Made by a program: the position numbers and the translations under genes. Source: Streptomyces glaucescens (GTDB lineage: Bacteria > Actinomycetota > Actinomycetes > Streptomycetales > Streptomycetaceae). From it: a DNA stretch of 64,000 nt. Under the pieces are notes generated by a model. The model made no database searches. It had not been told where the DNA came from and saw only the letters and a program-made list of their open reading frames with translations. Below, in pieces: positions 44,757 through 53,284 of the stretch. The stretch is from contig NZ_CP009438.1 in the NCBI RefSeq assembly GCF_000761215.1, positions 4,357,501 through 4,421,500 of the forward strand, read 5' to 3'. Each line of letters opens with the position of its first letter. Position 1 is the first letter of the stretch.

Positions 44757-45703
44757 ATCGATGACCGTGCAGCGGTGCCGGGCCGCCCACGGGACCCGCC
44801 GGCGCCGGGGACGTCACGCACGCCGAGGACGTCGAGCATCGCCCGGGTGGCCGGGCTGGGGTTGAAGCGGCTCCACGCCAGGTACTCGACCCGGCGCGGG
44901 CCGCCGGCGACCGGGACCAGCGCCAGCCCCGGGTCGTCGGCGGCCATCGGGCGGATGTACGCCGACGGCAGCAGCGCCACGCCGAGGCCCCGCGCGACCA
45001 GCCGGGTGATCAGCTCGACCACCCCGGCCTCGTACGCCACGTCCCGGACCAGCCCCGCCGCGGCGAACGCCTGATCCGACTGGGCCCGGGCGGGCGTCCC
45101 CGCCGCGAAGTCCACGAACGGCTCCCCGGCGATCTCCGCCAGCGGGACCCGGGCGGCGCCCGCGAGCCGGTGCCCGGCCGGCACCACCAGCACGTGCTCG
45201 TCGTGGTCGAGGGCCACCGCCTCCACCCCCGACGGCCGCTCGCCCTCCGGCAGCCCGAGGAACGCGAGGTCCAGCTCGCCCTGCCGGACCTGCGCCACCA
45301 GGTCGTCACTGCGCCCGGACCGCAGGACGACACGGACGTCCGGGTGCCGGGCCCGGTACCGCCGCAGCACCTCGGGCACGTCCACGGCGGCGGCGGTCAC
45401 GATCACGCCGACGGCGAGCCGGCCGCGGACCACCCCGGTCGCGGCGGCCGCATCGGCGACCGCCCGCTCGGCGGCGGCCAGACACTCCCGCGCGCCGACC
45501 AGGAACGCCGCCCCGGCGCTGGTCAGCTCCACCCGGCGGCTGGACCGCGCGAACAGCTTGACGCCCAGCTCCCGTTCCAGCCCGGCGATCCGGTGACTGA
45601 GCGACGACTGCACCACGAAGCAGCGCTCGGCGGCGCGGGTGAAGTTGCGAGTTTCGGCGAGTGCCACGACGTAGCGCAGCTGCTGGAGGTCCACGCCGAC
45701 CAT
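44753..45703 (-). CDS. LysR-family transcriptional regulator
   Basis: 316 residues. The N-terminal HTH is VDLQQLRYVVALAETRNFTR, then QSSLSHRIAGLERELGVKLF with the usual linker helix. The effector domain (about 90-300) has GRLAVGVIVTAAAVDVPEVL and ELDLAFLGLPEG. It resembles CynR/CbbR-type activators. The ATG at 45703 (MVGVDLQQL) is used; GTG at 45694 is possible. It is divergent from an EamA exporter over a 71-bp gap that contains a long palindrome. Confidence 0.88.
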   Translation of the reverse strand: MVGVDLQQLRYVVALAETRNFTRAAERCFVVQSSLSHRIAGLERELGVKLFARSSRRVELTSAGAAFLVGARECLAAAERAVADAAAATGVVRGRLAVGVIVTAAAVDVPEVLRRYRARHPDVRVVLRSGRSDDLVAQVRQGELDLAFLGLPEGERPSGVEAVALDHDEHVLVVPAGHRLAGAARVPLAEIAGEPFVDFAAGTPARAQSDQAFAAAGLVRDVAYEAGVVELITRLVARGLGVALLPSAYIRPMAADDPGLALVPVAGGPRRVEYLAWSRFNPSPATRAMLDVLGVRDVPGAGGSRGRPGTAARSSI

Positions 45704-45713
45704 CGTCACCGTG

Positions 45714-45735
45714 CATGGCTGCGATCGCAACCATG
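45714..45735. promoter_or_regulatory. 22-bp near-perfect palindrome in the LysR/EamA gap
   Basis: CATGG(C/T) and (A/G)CCATG flank the central palindrome TGCGATCGCA; only one base pair of eleven fails. It contains the T-N11-A spacing expected of LysR sites and lies 11 bp upstream of the lysR start. Confidence 0.7.
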
Positions 45736-45774
45736 TGTTGGACGCATGACCGAGCCCCGGCCGAGACTTCCCCC

Positions 45775-46680
45775 ATGCCCTCCCTCCCGCCCGCCCCGGC
45801 CGCCCGGCACGCGACCACCGTCGCCCTGACCGCGCTCGCGCCCGCCGCCTGGGGCACCACCTACGCGGTCACCACCGAACTGCTCCCGCCCGGCCACCCG
45901 CTGTTCGCCGGGCTGATGCGCGCCCTGCCCGCCGGACTGGTCGGGCTGGCGCTCACCCGGGTGCTGCCGCGCGGGGACTGGTGGTGGAAGGCCGCGGTCC
46001 TCGGCGTACTCAACATCGGCGCCCTCTTCCCCCTGCTGTTCCTGGCCGCCGAACGCCTCCCCGACGGAGTCGCCGCCACCCTCGCCGCCACGCAGCCGCT
46101 GCTGGTCGCCGGGCTCGGCATCGCCGTACTCCACGACCGGCCGACGGCCTGGCGCTGGACCTGGGGCGTGCTGGGCGTACTCGGTGTCGGCCTCGTCGTC
46201 CTCGGACCCGGAGCCCGGCTGGACGCCGTCGGGGTGCTCGCCGGGCTCGCCGGCACGGCCGGCATGGCGGGCGGTGTCGTGCTCACCAAGCGCTGGGGCC
46301 GCCCCGCGGACGCCGGCCCCCTCACCCTGGCCGGCTGGCAACTGACCGCCGGCGGCCTGCTGCTGCTTCCGCTCGCCCTCGCGGTCGAAGGCGTGCCGCG
46401 GCACCTCGACGCGGACGCCGCCGGCGGCTACCTGTGGCTCGGCAGCATGGGCGGACTGATCGCCTACACCCTGTGGTTCCGCGGGATAGCGCGACTCCCG
46501 GTCGGCGCGTCCGCCCCGCTCGTGCTGCTGTCCCCGCTGGTCGCCGCCCTGGTGGGGATCGCGCTGGGCGAATCGCTCAGCCCGCCGCAGACCGCCGGTT
46601 TCGTCCTCGCCCTCGCCGCGCTGCTCGCCGCGCAGCTCGACCCCCCGTACACGCCCGTCAGAGAAGGACAGACGCGATGA
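45775..46680 (+). CDS. EamA/DMT-family transporter
   Basis: 301 residues with ten predicted membrane helices in two EamA repeats (about 10-140 and 150-290). GTTYAVTTELLPPGHPLFAGLMRALPAGLVGLA is the typical first repeat entry; LGSMGGLIAYTLWFRGIARLPVGASAPLVLLSPLVAAL belongs to the second. It probably exports an amino acid or similar metabolite under control of the divergent LysR protein. The next gene's ATG overlaps its stop. Confidence 0.88.
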   Translation: MPSLPPAPAARHATTVALTALAPAAWGTTYAVTTELLPPGHPLFAGLMRALPAGLVGLALTRVLPRGDWWWKAAVLGVLNIGALFPLLFLAAERLPDGVAATLAATQPLLVAGLGIAVLHDRPTAWRWTWGVLGVLGVGLVVLGPGARLDAVGVLAGLAGTAGMAGGVVLTKRWGRPADAGPLTLAGWQLTAGGLLLLPLALAVEGVPRHLDADAAGGYLWLGSMGGLIAYTLWFRGIARLPVGASAPLVLLSPLVAALVGIALGESLSPPQTAGFVLALAALLAAQLDPPYTPVREGQTR

Positions 46681-47384
46681 AGACGCCCCCGAACGAGACC
46701 CGGGCGAAGACCCCGGCGGACCGGAACGCCACGGGCCGGACGATCGCCGTGCTCGGCGCGAGCGGGATGGTCGGCAGCCGGGTGGCCGCGGAGGCCGCCG
46801 CACGCGGGCACCGGGTGCTGGCCCTGTCCCGGAGACCCACGGCCGGCCACCCGCGGATGACGCCGGTCGCACTCGACGCCCGCGACCCGCACGCCGTGCG
46901 CGAGGCGCTGGCGGACTCCGCCGCGGACGCGGTCGTACTGACCGTACGGACCCACCCGGTCGACGAGGAGTTCCTGCTCGGCACCACCCGGTCGGTGCTG
47001 GACAGCGCCGCGGAACTCGGCATGCGCGTCCTGGTCGTCGGCGGCGCCGGCGCGCTGCGCAGCCCCGGGGAACCGCACCTGCTGGTCGCCGACAACCCCG
47101 CCTACGTACCCGCCGCCGTGCGGGCCGTCGCCGCCGCCGGAGTCGCCCAGCTCCGCACCTGCCGGGCCCGCCCGGACGTCGACTGGGTCTACCTCAGCCC
47201 GCCCGCCGAACTGGAACCGGGCCCACGCACCGGCCGCTACCGCCGCGGCACCGACACCCTGCTCACCACCGACGACGGCCGCTCCTGGATCAGCGCCGAG
47301 GACCTGTCCACGGCCGCCGTCGACGAACTCGAACTCCCGTGCGGGCAGAGGCACATCACGGTCGTCCATCACGAGAGCCGCTGA
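46677..47384 (+). CDS. NAD(P)-binding reductase (atypical SDR, NmrA/BVR-B-like)
   Basis: 235 residues. The nucleotide loop is VLGASGMVGSRVAAEAAARGH (about 24-44), followed by LALSRRPT, which suits NADP. VVLTVRTHPVDEEF and MRVLVVGGAGALRSPG are typical of this atypical SDR group, and DWVYLSPPAELEPG closes it. No classical YxxxK. It is coupled by ATGA to the EamA gene, so it may act on the exported compound or in redox stress. A strong terminator follows. Confidence 0.82.
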   Translation: MKTPPNETRAKTPADRNATGRTIAVLGASGMVGSRVAAEAAARGHRVLALSRRPTAGHPRMTPVALDARDPHAVREALADSAADAVVLTVRTHPVDEEFLLGTTRSVLDSAAELGMRVLVVGGAGALRSPGEPHLLVADNPAYVPAAVRAVAAAGVAQLRTCRARPDVDWVYLSPPAELEPGPRTGRYRRGTDTLLTTDDGRSWISAEDLSTAAVDELELPCGQRHITVVHHESR

Positions 47385-47406
47385 CCGTCCCCGCCGGAGG
47401 ACGAAC

Positions 47407-47445
47407 GGGCGGCGCACGCCGACGGGGAGCCGGGGTGCGCCGCCC
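47407..47445. terminator. terminator between the reductase gene and DUF4097 gene
   Basis: A perfect 11-bp stem (GGGCGGCGCAC with GTGCGCCGCCC) with a 17-base loop, between convergent genes. Confidence 0.85.
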
Positions 47446-47535
47446 TGGGGTGGCACGCACTGCGGGGACACGGCCCGCGTGGTCACGACGGTGACGACGC
47501 CGGTCATCAAAGGCGCTTCATCCGCGGGCCGCGGG

Positions 47536-48204
47536 TCAGAGGCTGCGGGCGGTGATGTCGCCGTACGCGGTGGTCGCGTGGATGGTCAGGGCGGCGGTGC
47601 CGTCGGTGTTCCTCAGGGCGTTGCTGACGCGGCCGTAGGCGGTGCCGGCGTCGAGGGAGGCGCTGACGCCCCGGGCGGCGCCGACGGTGATGTCGCCGTG
47701 CTCGGTGCGCAGGGTGACCGTGCCGCCGGCGGCCTCGGTGATGCTCAGGTCGCCCTTCTGGGTGCTGATCTCGGCCGGACCGCCCAGGCGGCCGACGCAG
47801 ACGTCGCCGGCGGCGAGGGTGAGGCGAGCGCTCGCGGCCTCGTCGACCCTGACGGTGCCGTGCGCGGCCTCGAAGACGAGGTCGCCGAGGCGTCCGACCC
47901 CGCGCAGTTCGCCGCCGGCCAGCTTCCCCTCGACACGGGACCCGGCGGGGAGCTGGACGGTCACCTCGACGGCGCCGGAGTGGCCGAGCATCCGGTTCTT
48001 CGCCTCCGGGGCCTCGATGCGCAGGACGCCGTCGCGGCAGGTGACCTGGACCTGGTCGGCGGCCTTGACGTCGCGGCCGCGGGAGGGGTCGGCGGGCAGG
48101 ATCTCGACCGTGGTGTCGGCCCGGTCGGCGGCGATGAACCGGACGGCACCGGCGGGGATGTCCAGGACGGCCGAGACCGGGGCGGGGGTGTCGAACTTCT
48201 GCAT
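47536..48204 (-). CDS. DUF4097 (DUF4098-like) beta-helical adhesin-type protein
   Basis: 222 residues. After MQKFDTPAPVSAVLDIPAG the chain is built of short beta strands repeating at about 20 residues (VEGKLAGGELRGVGRLGDLV, VRVDEAASARLTLAAGDVCV and so on), as in the DUF4097 beta-helix family. There is no signal peptide or membrane segment. The family is often linked with PspC/LiaF-type envelope stress proteins, but this role is inference. AAGGAG stands six bases before the ATG. The promoter region holds three copies of GTTGCGTT. Confidence 0.82.
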   Translation of the reverse strand: MQKFDTPAPVSAVLDIPAGAVRFIAADRADTTVEILPADPSRGRDVKAADQVQVTCRDGVLRIEAPEAKNRMLGHSGAVEVTVQLPAGSRVEGKLAGGELRGVGRLGDLVFEAAHGTVRVDEAASARLTLAAGDVCVGRLGGPAEISTQKGDLSITEAAGGTVTLRTEHGDITVGAARGVSASLDAGTAYGRVSNALRNTDGTAALTIHATTAYGDITARSL

Positions 48205-48495
48205 GGTGTGCTCCTTCTCCAGCAACGTGTGCTTCCTCGTCATGGCGTTCCGTCGTGACGTCCGTCCGGCTGTCCGCCGCGGTGTTTCCGGCAAGAGAAA
48301 CGCTACGTTGCGTTCGAGGAGAGGGCAACATGTTCGTTGCGTTGCGACGCTATTAGCGCAGCTCAGATCCCATATTTCATTGCAATGGTGAACTGGAGAA
48401 CGCAACAGCCCGATCGACATGTAGCAATGAGGTGGAAGTGAACGCTACCGGGGCGGTTCGGTGCCGCGCATGGCGGACGGAGCCGTCCCACCCCC
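48205..48495 (-). promoter_or_regulatory. DUF4097 upstream region with repeated GTTGCGTT
   Basis: GTTGCGTT occurs at 48307-48314 and 48336-48343 (direct) and at 48399-48406 (inverted). About 48345-48430 is unusually AT-rich for this genome (CATATTTCATTGCAATGG). No convincing gene is present in the 291 bp. Confidence 0.55.
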
Positions 48496-49857
48496 TCAGC
48501 GGGAACCGCGGTCGCGCCCCAGCGCCAGCCGGGCCACCCGCGGCCAGTCGGCGGCCCCGCCGCTGACGCGCGGTGCGCGGGGGCGGCGGCGCGGCACCCG
48601 CACCCGGAGGACCCCGGGCGCGCTGCGGCACACGACGGGTGAGGGCAGGACGACGTGCTCCCCGTCGATGCCGACCGGGACGGTGTCCGTGCCGGTCTCC
48701 ACGACGACCTCCCGGGCGCTCAGCCGGACCAGCCCCCCGGAACGCGGACCGCCCACGAGCCGCGCCGCCTCAGCGGTGTTGCGGACCCGCACGCACACCA
48801 CGCCCAGCAGGCCCGAGTCCAGCCGTTGTCTGCGTCCCGGACGGGCCGCGTCGGCGGCACGCCCGTAGGGGTTGTTGCTGACGAGCAGCGCCTGGAGTCC
48901 GTCGAAGTGCGTTCCGTCGGCCCGCGCCCGCAGTCCGGGCGCGTCCTGCCCGGTGAGCAGGCCGGGAAGGGTGTGCAGGGTCGTGCGGGCCTTGGCGTCC
49001 CGGTACGCGGGGTCCGTGACGACGGAGGCGTACGTCCCGAACGAGGCGTTGTTGACGAAGACCCGGTCCGCGGCGTACCCGAGGTCGATGCGGAGTTCGA
49101 CGCCGTGGGTGACGGCTTCGAGCGCGGCCGCCGGATCGTCGCGGTCGAGACCGAGGTCCAGGGCGAAGTGGTTGCGGGTCCCGGCGGGGACCACCACGAA
49201 CGGCACGTCATGGCGCGCCGCGACCTCGGCCACCAGCGCCTGGGTGCCGTCCCCGCCCGCGACCGCCAGCAGATCGGCCCCGTCGGCCACGGCCCGCCGG
49301 GCCAGCTCCGCGACGTCCTGGCCGCCGTCCAGCACCACCACCCGGCAGCCGGCCGCCCGGGCCCTGTCGGCCAGGTGGAAGCGGCCCACCTTGCCACCAC
49401 CGGAGCGCGGGTTCAGGAGGATCCAGGGGCTGTGGGGCGCCTCGGCGAGCACCTGCGCGGACTGCCCGGAGACGGTGTGCCCGGGAGCAAGGGCCGTACG
49501 CGCCGACGTGACCGCCAGCATCCACAGCGCCAGCGACAGCACGGCCGGGCCCAGCATGCCGAACGTGGCGTAGAGGGCCAGGACGGCGAGCGGCGCCGCC
49601 ACCGACAGGACCGCTCCGAGCACGCGCAGCGCCCCGGTGTGCGCCAGGGTCCACCACACCCCGACGGCCGCCAGGGCCAGTCCGGCGACGCCCGCCAGCG
49701 CCCACAGCGCGCTCCGCAGACCGGCGGCGACGAGCGGCACCAGGACGCTGCCCAGCAGGGCGAGCACGGCGAGGCGGGCCCGTCCGGGACGGCCCTCGCC
49801 CACGGACGAGGGGCCTGTCCCCCCTGTTCCCCTGGTGTCCCCGCCGTGCGACTCCAC
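48496..49857 (-). CDS. diacylglycerol/lipid kinase-like protein with N-terminal membrane helices
   Basis: 453 residues. Four membrane helices (about 28-120) precede a DAGK catalytic domain (about 143-440). The glycine-rich LLNPRSGGGKVGRF, LAVAGGDGTQALVAEVA (GGDGT at 201-205) and VVPAGTRNHFALDLGLD are hallmark motifs. IDGEHVVLP near the end matches the last strand. It should phosphorylate diacylglycerol or a related lipid, using ATP. The membrane part is an addition compared with soluble DgkB. It stands 24 bp from the DUF7144 gene upstream. Confidence 0.85.
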   Translation of the reverse strand: MESHGGDTRGTGGTGPSSVGEGRPGRARLAVLALLGSVLVPLVAAGLRSALWALAGVAGLALAAVGVWWTLAHTGALRVLGAVLSVAAPLAVLALYATFGMLGPAVLSLALWMLAVTSARTALAPGHTVSGQSAQVLAEAPHSPWILLNPRSGGGKVGRFHLADRARAAGCRVVVLDGGQDVAELARRAVADGADLLAVAGGDGTQALVAEVAARHDVPFVVVPAGTRNHFALDLGLDRDDPAAALEAVTHGVELRIDLGYAADRVFVNNASFGTYASVVTDPAYRDAKARTTLHTLPGLLTGQDAPGLRARADGTHFDGLQALLVSNNPYGRAADAARPGRRQRLDSGLLGVVCVRVRNTAEAARLVGGPRSGGLVRLSAREVVVETGTDTVPVGIDGEHVVLPSPVVCRSAPGVLRVRVPRRRPRAPRVSGGAADWPRVARLALGRDRGSR

Positions 49858-49881
49858 CCTTCCGTTCCCTCTCTTCCCGCG

Positions 49882-50316
49882 CTAATCCGACGACAGGTCG
49901 AAGAGGTTGCCGTGCCGGACCACGCACAGGGCCCAGATGATGAAGCCCGACATCGCGATCATCACGACGGACCACACCGGGTAGTACGGCAGGGAGAGGA
50001 AGTTGGCGATGATGACCAGTCCGGCGATGGCCACGCCGGCGACGCGCGCCCAGGTCGCGGTCCTGAGCAGCCCGAAGCCGACGACCAGGGCGATCACGCC
50101 CAGGATGAGGTGGATCCAGCCCCAGCTGGTCAGATCGAACTCGAACACGTAGTTGCGCGTCGTGACGAAGATGTCGTCCTCGGCGATGGCCATGATGCCC
50201 CGGAAGATGTCGAGCAGGCCGACGAGGGAGAGCATCACGGCCGCGAAGGCCGTCAGACCGCCCGCCCATTCCTGCTTCGCCGTGCTGTGCGCCGGCCGGG
50301 AGTGTGTCGTGGTCAT
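49882..50316 (-). CDS. DUF7144 four-helix membrane protein
   Basis: 144 residues with four membrane helices (about 20-40, 67-87, 92-112, 117-135). WAGGLTAFAAVMLSLVGLLDIFRGIMAI and WGWIHLILGVIALVVGFGLL are typical of the DUF7144 family, common in actinobacterial membrane and stress clusters. Function unknown. GAGG stands six bases before the ATG at 50316. It lies 33 bp after the SHOCT gene. Confidence 0.82.
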   Translation of the reverse strand: MTTTHSRPAHSTAKQEWAGGLTAFAAVMLSLVGLLDIFRGIMAIAEDDIFVTTRNYVFEFDLTSWGWIHLILGVIALVVGFGLLRTATWARVAGVAIAGLVIIANFLSLPYYPVWSVVMIAMSGFIIWALCVVRHGNLFDLSSD

Positions 50317-50349
50317 CGTGCGCCTCGTTTCGTAGTGCGGTCCGGACGC

Positions 50350-50814
50350 TCAGCGACCGGAGGTACGGAAGGTGGAGCCCGAGTGCTCGGCCGGACCGTG
50401 ACCGGCCAGGACCAGGTCCTTCGCCCTGCGGAACTCCTCGTCCGTGATGTCGCCGCGGGAGCGGATCTCGGACAGCCTGGCGAGCTCGTCGACACTGCTG
50501 GTCCGGCCGCCGGACGCGGTCTGCCTGATGTAGGCGTTGAACTCCTCCTGCTGCGCGCGGGCCTGCGCGGCCTCCCGGCGGCCCATGTTCTTGCCGCGGG
50601 CCACCACGTAGACGAAGACGCCCAGGAAGGGCAGCAGGACGGTGAACGCCAGCCAGCCGGCCTTCGCCCAGCCACTGAGGTTGTCGTCCCGGAAGATGTC
50701 GACGACGACACGGAAGAGCAGGACGAACCACATGATCCACAGGAAGAACAGGAGCATGCTCCAGAAGACGCTCAGCAGGGGATAGTCGTACGCCAGGTAC
50801 GTCTGCGCGCTCAT
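50350..50814 (-). CDS. SHOCT-domain membrane protein with PLD-nuclease-N-like helices
   Basis: 154 residues. Two membrane helices (about 15-38 and 52-72; VFWSMLLFFLWIMWFVLLFR and AKAGWLAFTVLLPFLGVFVY) form a PLDc_N-like unit. The C-terminal SHOCT motif is VDELARLSEIRSRGDITDEEFRRAKDLVL (about 108-136). SHOCT is a short oligomerisation-type motif. AGGAG lies just before the ATG. An inverted repeat of the TCACCC-N5-GGGTGA type stands 79 bp upstream. Confidence 0.85.
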   Translation of the reverse strand: MSAQTYLAYDYPLLSVFWSMLLFFLWIMWFVLLFRVVVDIFRDDNLSGWAKAGWLAFTVLLPFLGVFVYVVARGKNMGRREAAQARAQQEEFNAYIRQTASGGRTSSVDELARLSEIRSRGDITDEEFRRAKDLVLAGHGPAEHSGSTFRTSGR

Positions 50815-50892
50815 GTCTCTCCTCCGTCCCGGGCGCCCGCCCGGCCGTCGTTCGTGCTGTTCTCAGCGTGGGCACGGCAAGGGCCGGGCGTC

Positions 50893-50911
50893 CTCACCCG
50901 GGGCGGGTGAG
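50893..50911. promoter_or_regulatory. inverted repeat TCACCC-N5-GGGTGA, site 1
   Basis: CTCACCC-GGGGC-GGGTGAG, a perfect 7-bp inverted repeat, 79 bp upstream of the SHOCT gene start. Confidence 0.65.
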
Positions 50912-50959
50912 CGTGCGGCCGCCGGACACGCGTGCCCGGCTCCGGGTTCGCGCCGTGTC

Positions 50960-52318
50960 TCATGAGGCCGGCCCTCCCGTCCCGCGGCCCGCCGCGCGGC
51001 CGGCCGGTCCCGCTGCCGCCGCGAGGACGGCCAGGACGATCAGGACGGCCACGGCGACGCCGAGGACGAGGGCCACCGCTGCGACCGTGGGGTGGTTCCA
51101 GAGCACCAGCGCCAGCGCTCCCGCCGCGATGACGACGGCGGTGGTCCACGCCCGGTGGTCCGCCAGCCAGCGGCCGGTGGAACCGGTGCGCATCCCGGCG
51201 CGGCCGAGCCGGCGGCCGGCGGCCGACGTGCTCCGGTCCGCCGCCGTGCGCACGGCACGGGCGGGGCGCCCGGGACCGTACAGGCAGGCGACCAGCGCCG
51301 TGATCACCGCCACGACCAGCAGGGTGCGGGTGCTGTCGCGCAGGAACCGGACGAACGTGTCGTAGACGGCCGCGGCGGCGTCGGTGGGCAGCGCGCCGGG
51401 CGGGACCGAGTCCAGGTAGACCCGTCTGACGACGGCCAGCGCGACGAGCAGCACCACCATCATCAGGGCGACACCCGCCGCGGTGGTCACCAGCATCACC
51501 CGGTGCGCCGGAGCGGTCCACACGGCCAGCGCGGCGAGCACGACGGTCAGCACGGGCAGCCAGGTGCCGAGGACGTCCAGCAGCCGCATGGCGTCCTGCG
51601 CCTTGCCCAGCTCCTCCGTCTGGAACAGGGTGATCGTCCGGTCGCTGTCCGGGATGGCGGCGGCCTTGTCGAAGCCCGCGTCGACGAGCCGCTCCCGGAC
51701 CTGGTCGACGACCGCTCCCACGTCCAGTTCGACGGTGTCGCCCTCGGCGCGCAGGGCACCCTCGCGGTCGCCGGTGAGCATGTTCACCACCGCGGCGTGC
51801 GCACGCCGGTTGGCGCCCTCCCACACCTGCTGGAAGGCGTCACCGGTGATCACACGGGTGACGGTGCGGTCCACGACGGTCCTGACCGCGTTGCGCAGCG
51901 GGCCCTCGAGGGACTTGGCCCCCTCCACGACGCGAGGCGGGGCCCCCGCGTCCTGGAGCGTCTTCGCGAGCGCGTCCGTCACCGCCGCGACGTCGACGTC
52001 GGCCACCACGCGGTCGGTGAGCCGGTTGATCACGACGTCCTGCACGGCGGGCTCGGAAGCCAGCGGCGCGACGGTCCGCACGTACCTGTCGGTGTCGGAG
52101 ACCGTGTCCTGCACCCAGGCCGCGACGACGGCCAGCGGAGCGAGCAGCAGGGCCAGCAGGAGGAGGACCGAGGAACCGGCCTGGCGCGCCCGCCGGTGAC
52201 GCACCGCCGCGCGACGGCGCAGCCGCTCGTACTCCGCCCGTTCCTCGGCGGTCATGACGTGCTGCCGGTCGGCAGCCCCGCCGGGGTCCGGCGGGTCCGG
52301 GGGCGCGGCCGGGGTCAT
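50960..52318 (-). CDS. large integral membrane protein of unknown function
   Basis: 452 residues. A charged N-terminus (MTAEERAEYERLRRRAAVRHRR) leads to membrane helix 1 (about 48-70). An extracytoplasmic region of about 170 residues (VQDTVSDTDRYVRTVAPLAS to about 235) follows, and then four more helices (about 245-265, 270-292, 330-350, 385-430). The layout of DTDRYVxTVAPLAxDPAVQ is a conserved actinobacterial family signature, but no function is known. It is in the leftward group with the SHOCT and DUF308 genes. Confidence 0.75.
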   Translation of the reverse strand: MTPAAPPDPPDPGGAADRQHVMTAEERAEYERLRRRAAVRHRRARQAGSSVLLLLALLLAPLAVVAAWVQDTVSDTDRYVRTVAPLASEPAVQDVVINRLTDRVVADVDVAAVTDALAKTLQDAGAPPRVVEGAKSLEGPLRNAVRTVVDRTVTRVITGDAFQQVWEGANRRAHAAVVNMLTGDREGALRAEGDTVELDVGAVVDQVRERLVDAGFDKAAAIPDSDRTITLFQTEELGKAQDAMRLLDVLGTWLPVLTVVLAALAVWTAPAHRVMLVTTAAGVALMMVVLLVALAVVRRVYLDSVPPGALPTDAAAAVYDTFVRFLRDSTRTLLVVAVITALVACLYGPGRPARAVRTAADRSTSAAGRRLGRAGMRTGSTGRWLADHRAWTTAVVIAAGALALVLWNHPTVAAVALVLGVAVAVLIVLAVLAAAAGPAGRAAGRGTGGPAS

Positions 52319-52412
52319 GGGGGCTCCTTCTCCGCGTGCGCCGCGCGAAGGGCGGCAGCCGCTGATCGGACCGATGTCGGGGAGACGGCCGGGACGGCGC
52401 GTCCGAGCGGTG

Positions 52413-53072
52413 TCAGGCCGACGCGGCGGGCGCGTCCGGCTTCGGCGGGCGCGTCCTTCGCAGCGCGGCCCGCCACGCGAGGGCGACGACCGCCTCGGCC
52501 AGGCCGAGCAGGACGAGCCACAGGCCGAGCAGCCGGGTCAGGGCGCGGGCCGACTCCGCGGGCAGGGCGAGGACCACGATCCCCGCCACGATGCCGAGCA
52601 CGGCGGCCACCATGACGACCCCGCGGTGCGGCAGGTTGACGGCCGAGACGGCCGTGTAGAGGGTGAGGATGCCGGACACCAGCCAGACGACCCCGGTGAT
52701 CAGGGAGAGCGCGGCGATCGTCTGCAGCGGGTTGCGCAGGCACAGCACCCCGGCCAGGACGAACAGCACGGCCAGGAGCAGTCCCGGCAGCCGCTCGTGC
52801 CCCTCCCGCGCGAAGACGGCCACGAACCGGAAGCCCCCGGACACCAGCAGGTACAGGCCGATGAGGACCGCCAGGACGTGCAAGGTCGCCTCGGGCCACA
52901 CCAGCAGCAGGACGCCCGGCACCAGCGTCGTGAGGGCCGACCCCAGGAGCCAGGTCCAGGAACGGCCGAGCCGCGCCAGGACGTCCGCGGAGTCCCCCGT
53001 CGGACCGGGGACCGCCCCGTCGGGCTCGGGGTCCTGCCAAGGGTTCGACGCCGAACCACGCGACACGGTCAT
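52413..53072 (-). CDS. DUF308 / HdeD-family membrane protein
   Basis: 219 residues with six membrane helices, in the two-repeat HdeD pattern: WTWLLGSALTTLVPGVLLLVW, LHVLAVLIGLYLLVSGGFRFV, LLAVLFVLAGVLCLRNP, then ITGVVWLVSGILTLY and two more. HdeD is an acid-resistance membrane protein of E. coli; the role in Streptomyces is unknown. GAGGAGG stands before the ATG at 53072. It is divergent from the potassium channel gene, with a perfect inverted repeat between them. Confidence 0.88.
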   Translation of the reverse strand: MTVSRGSASNPWQDPEPDGAVPGPTGDSADVLARLGRSWTWLLGSALTTLVPGVLLLVWPEATLHVLAVLIGLYLLVSGGFRFVAVFAREGHERLPGLLLAVLFVLAGVLCLRNPLQTIAALSLITGVVWLVSGILTLYTAVSAVNLPHRGVVMVAAVLGIVAGIVVLALPAESARALTRLLGLWLVLLGLAEAVVALAWRAALRRTRPPKPDAPAASA

Positions 53073-53175
53073 GGTTCCTCCTCGCGTGATCAGCGGTCGC
53101 CTCCCGGCAGCCGACGGGGCGGGGTCGGGTGCGGGCACCCGGCCGATCCAGATTCCCGCCCGGCCCCCGGTGACC

Positions 53176-53198
53176 GGATCACCCCTCACGGGTGATCC
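53176..53198. promoter_or_regulatory. inverted repeat TCACCC-N5-GGGTGA, site 2
   Basis: GGATCACCC and GGGTGATCC, a perfect 9-bp inverted repeat with the centre CTCAC, between the divergent DUF308 gene (104 bp from its start) and the channel gene (87 bp from its start). Confidence 0.7.
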
Positions 53199-53284
53199 AT
53201 CTCCGCCGCCGCGGCGGTGGGCTGGAAGTCTCCCGTGGCCCGGCCCAGCCGCCTTCCGCGGCCGGAGGAGCGAGAAGACACGCG

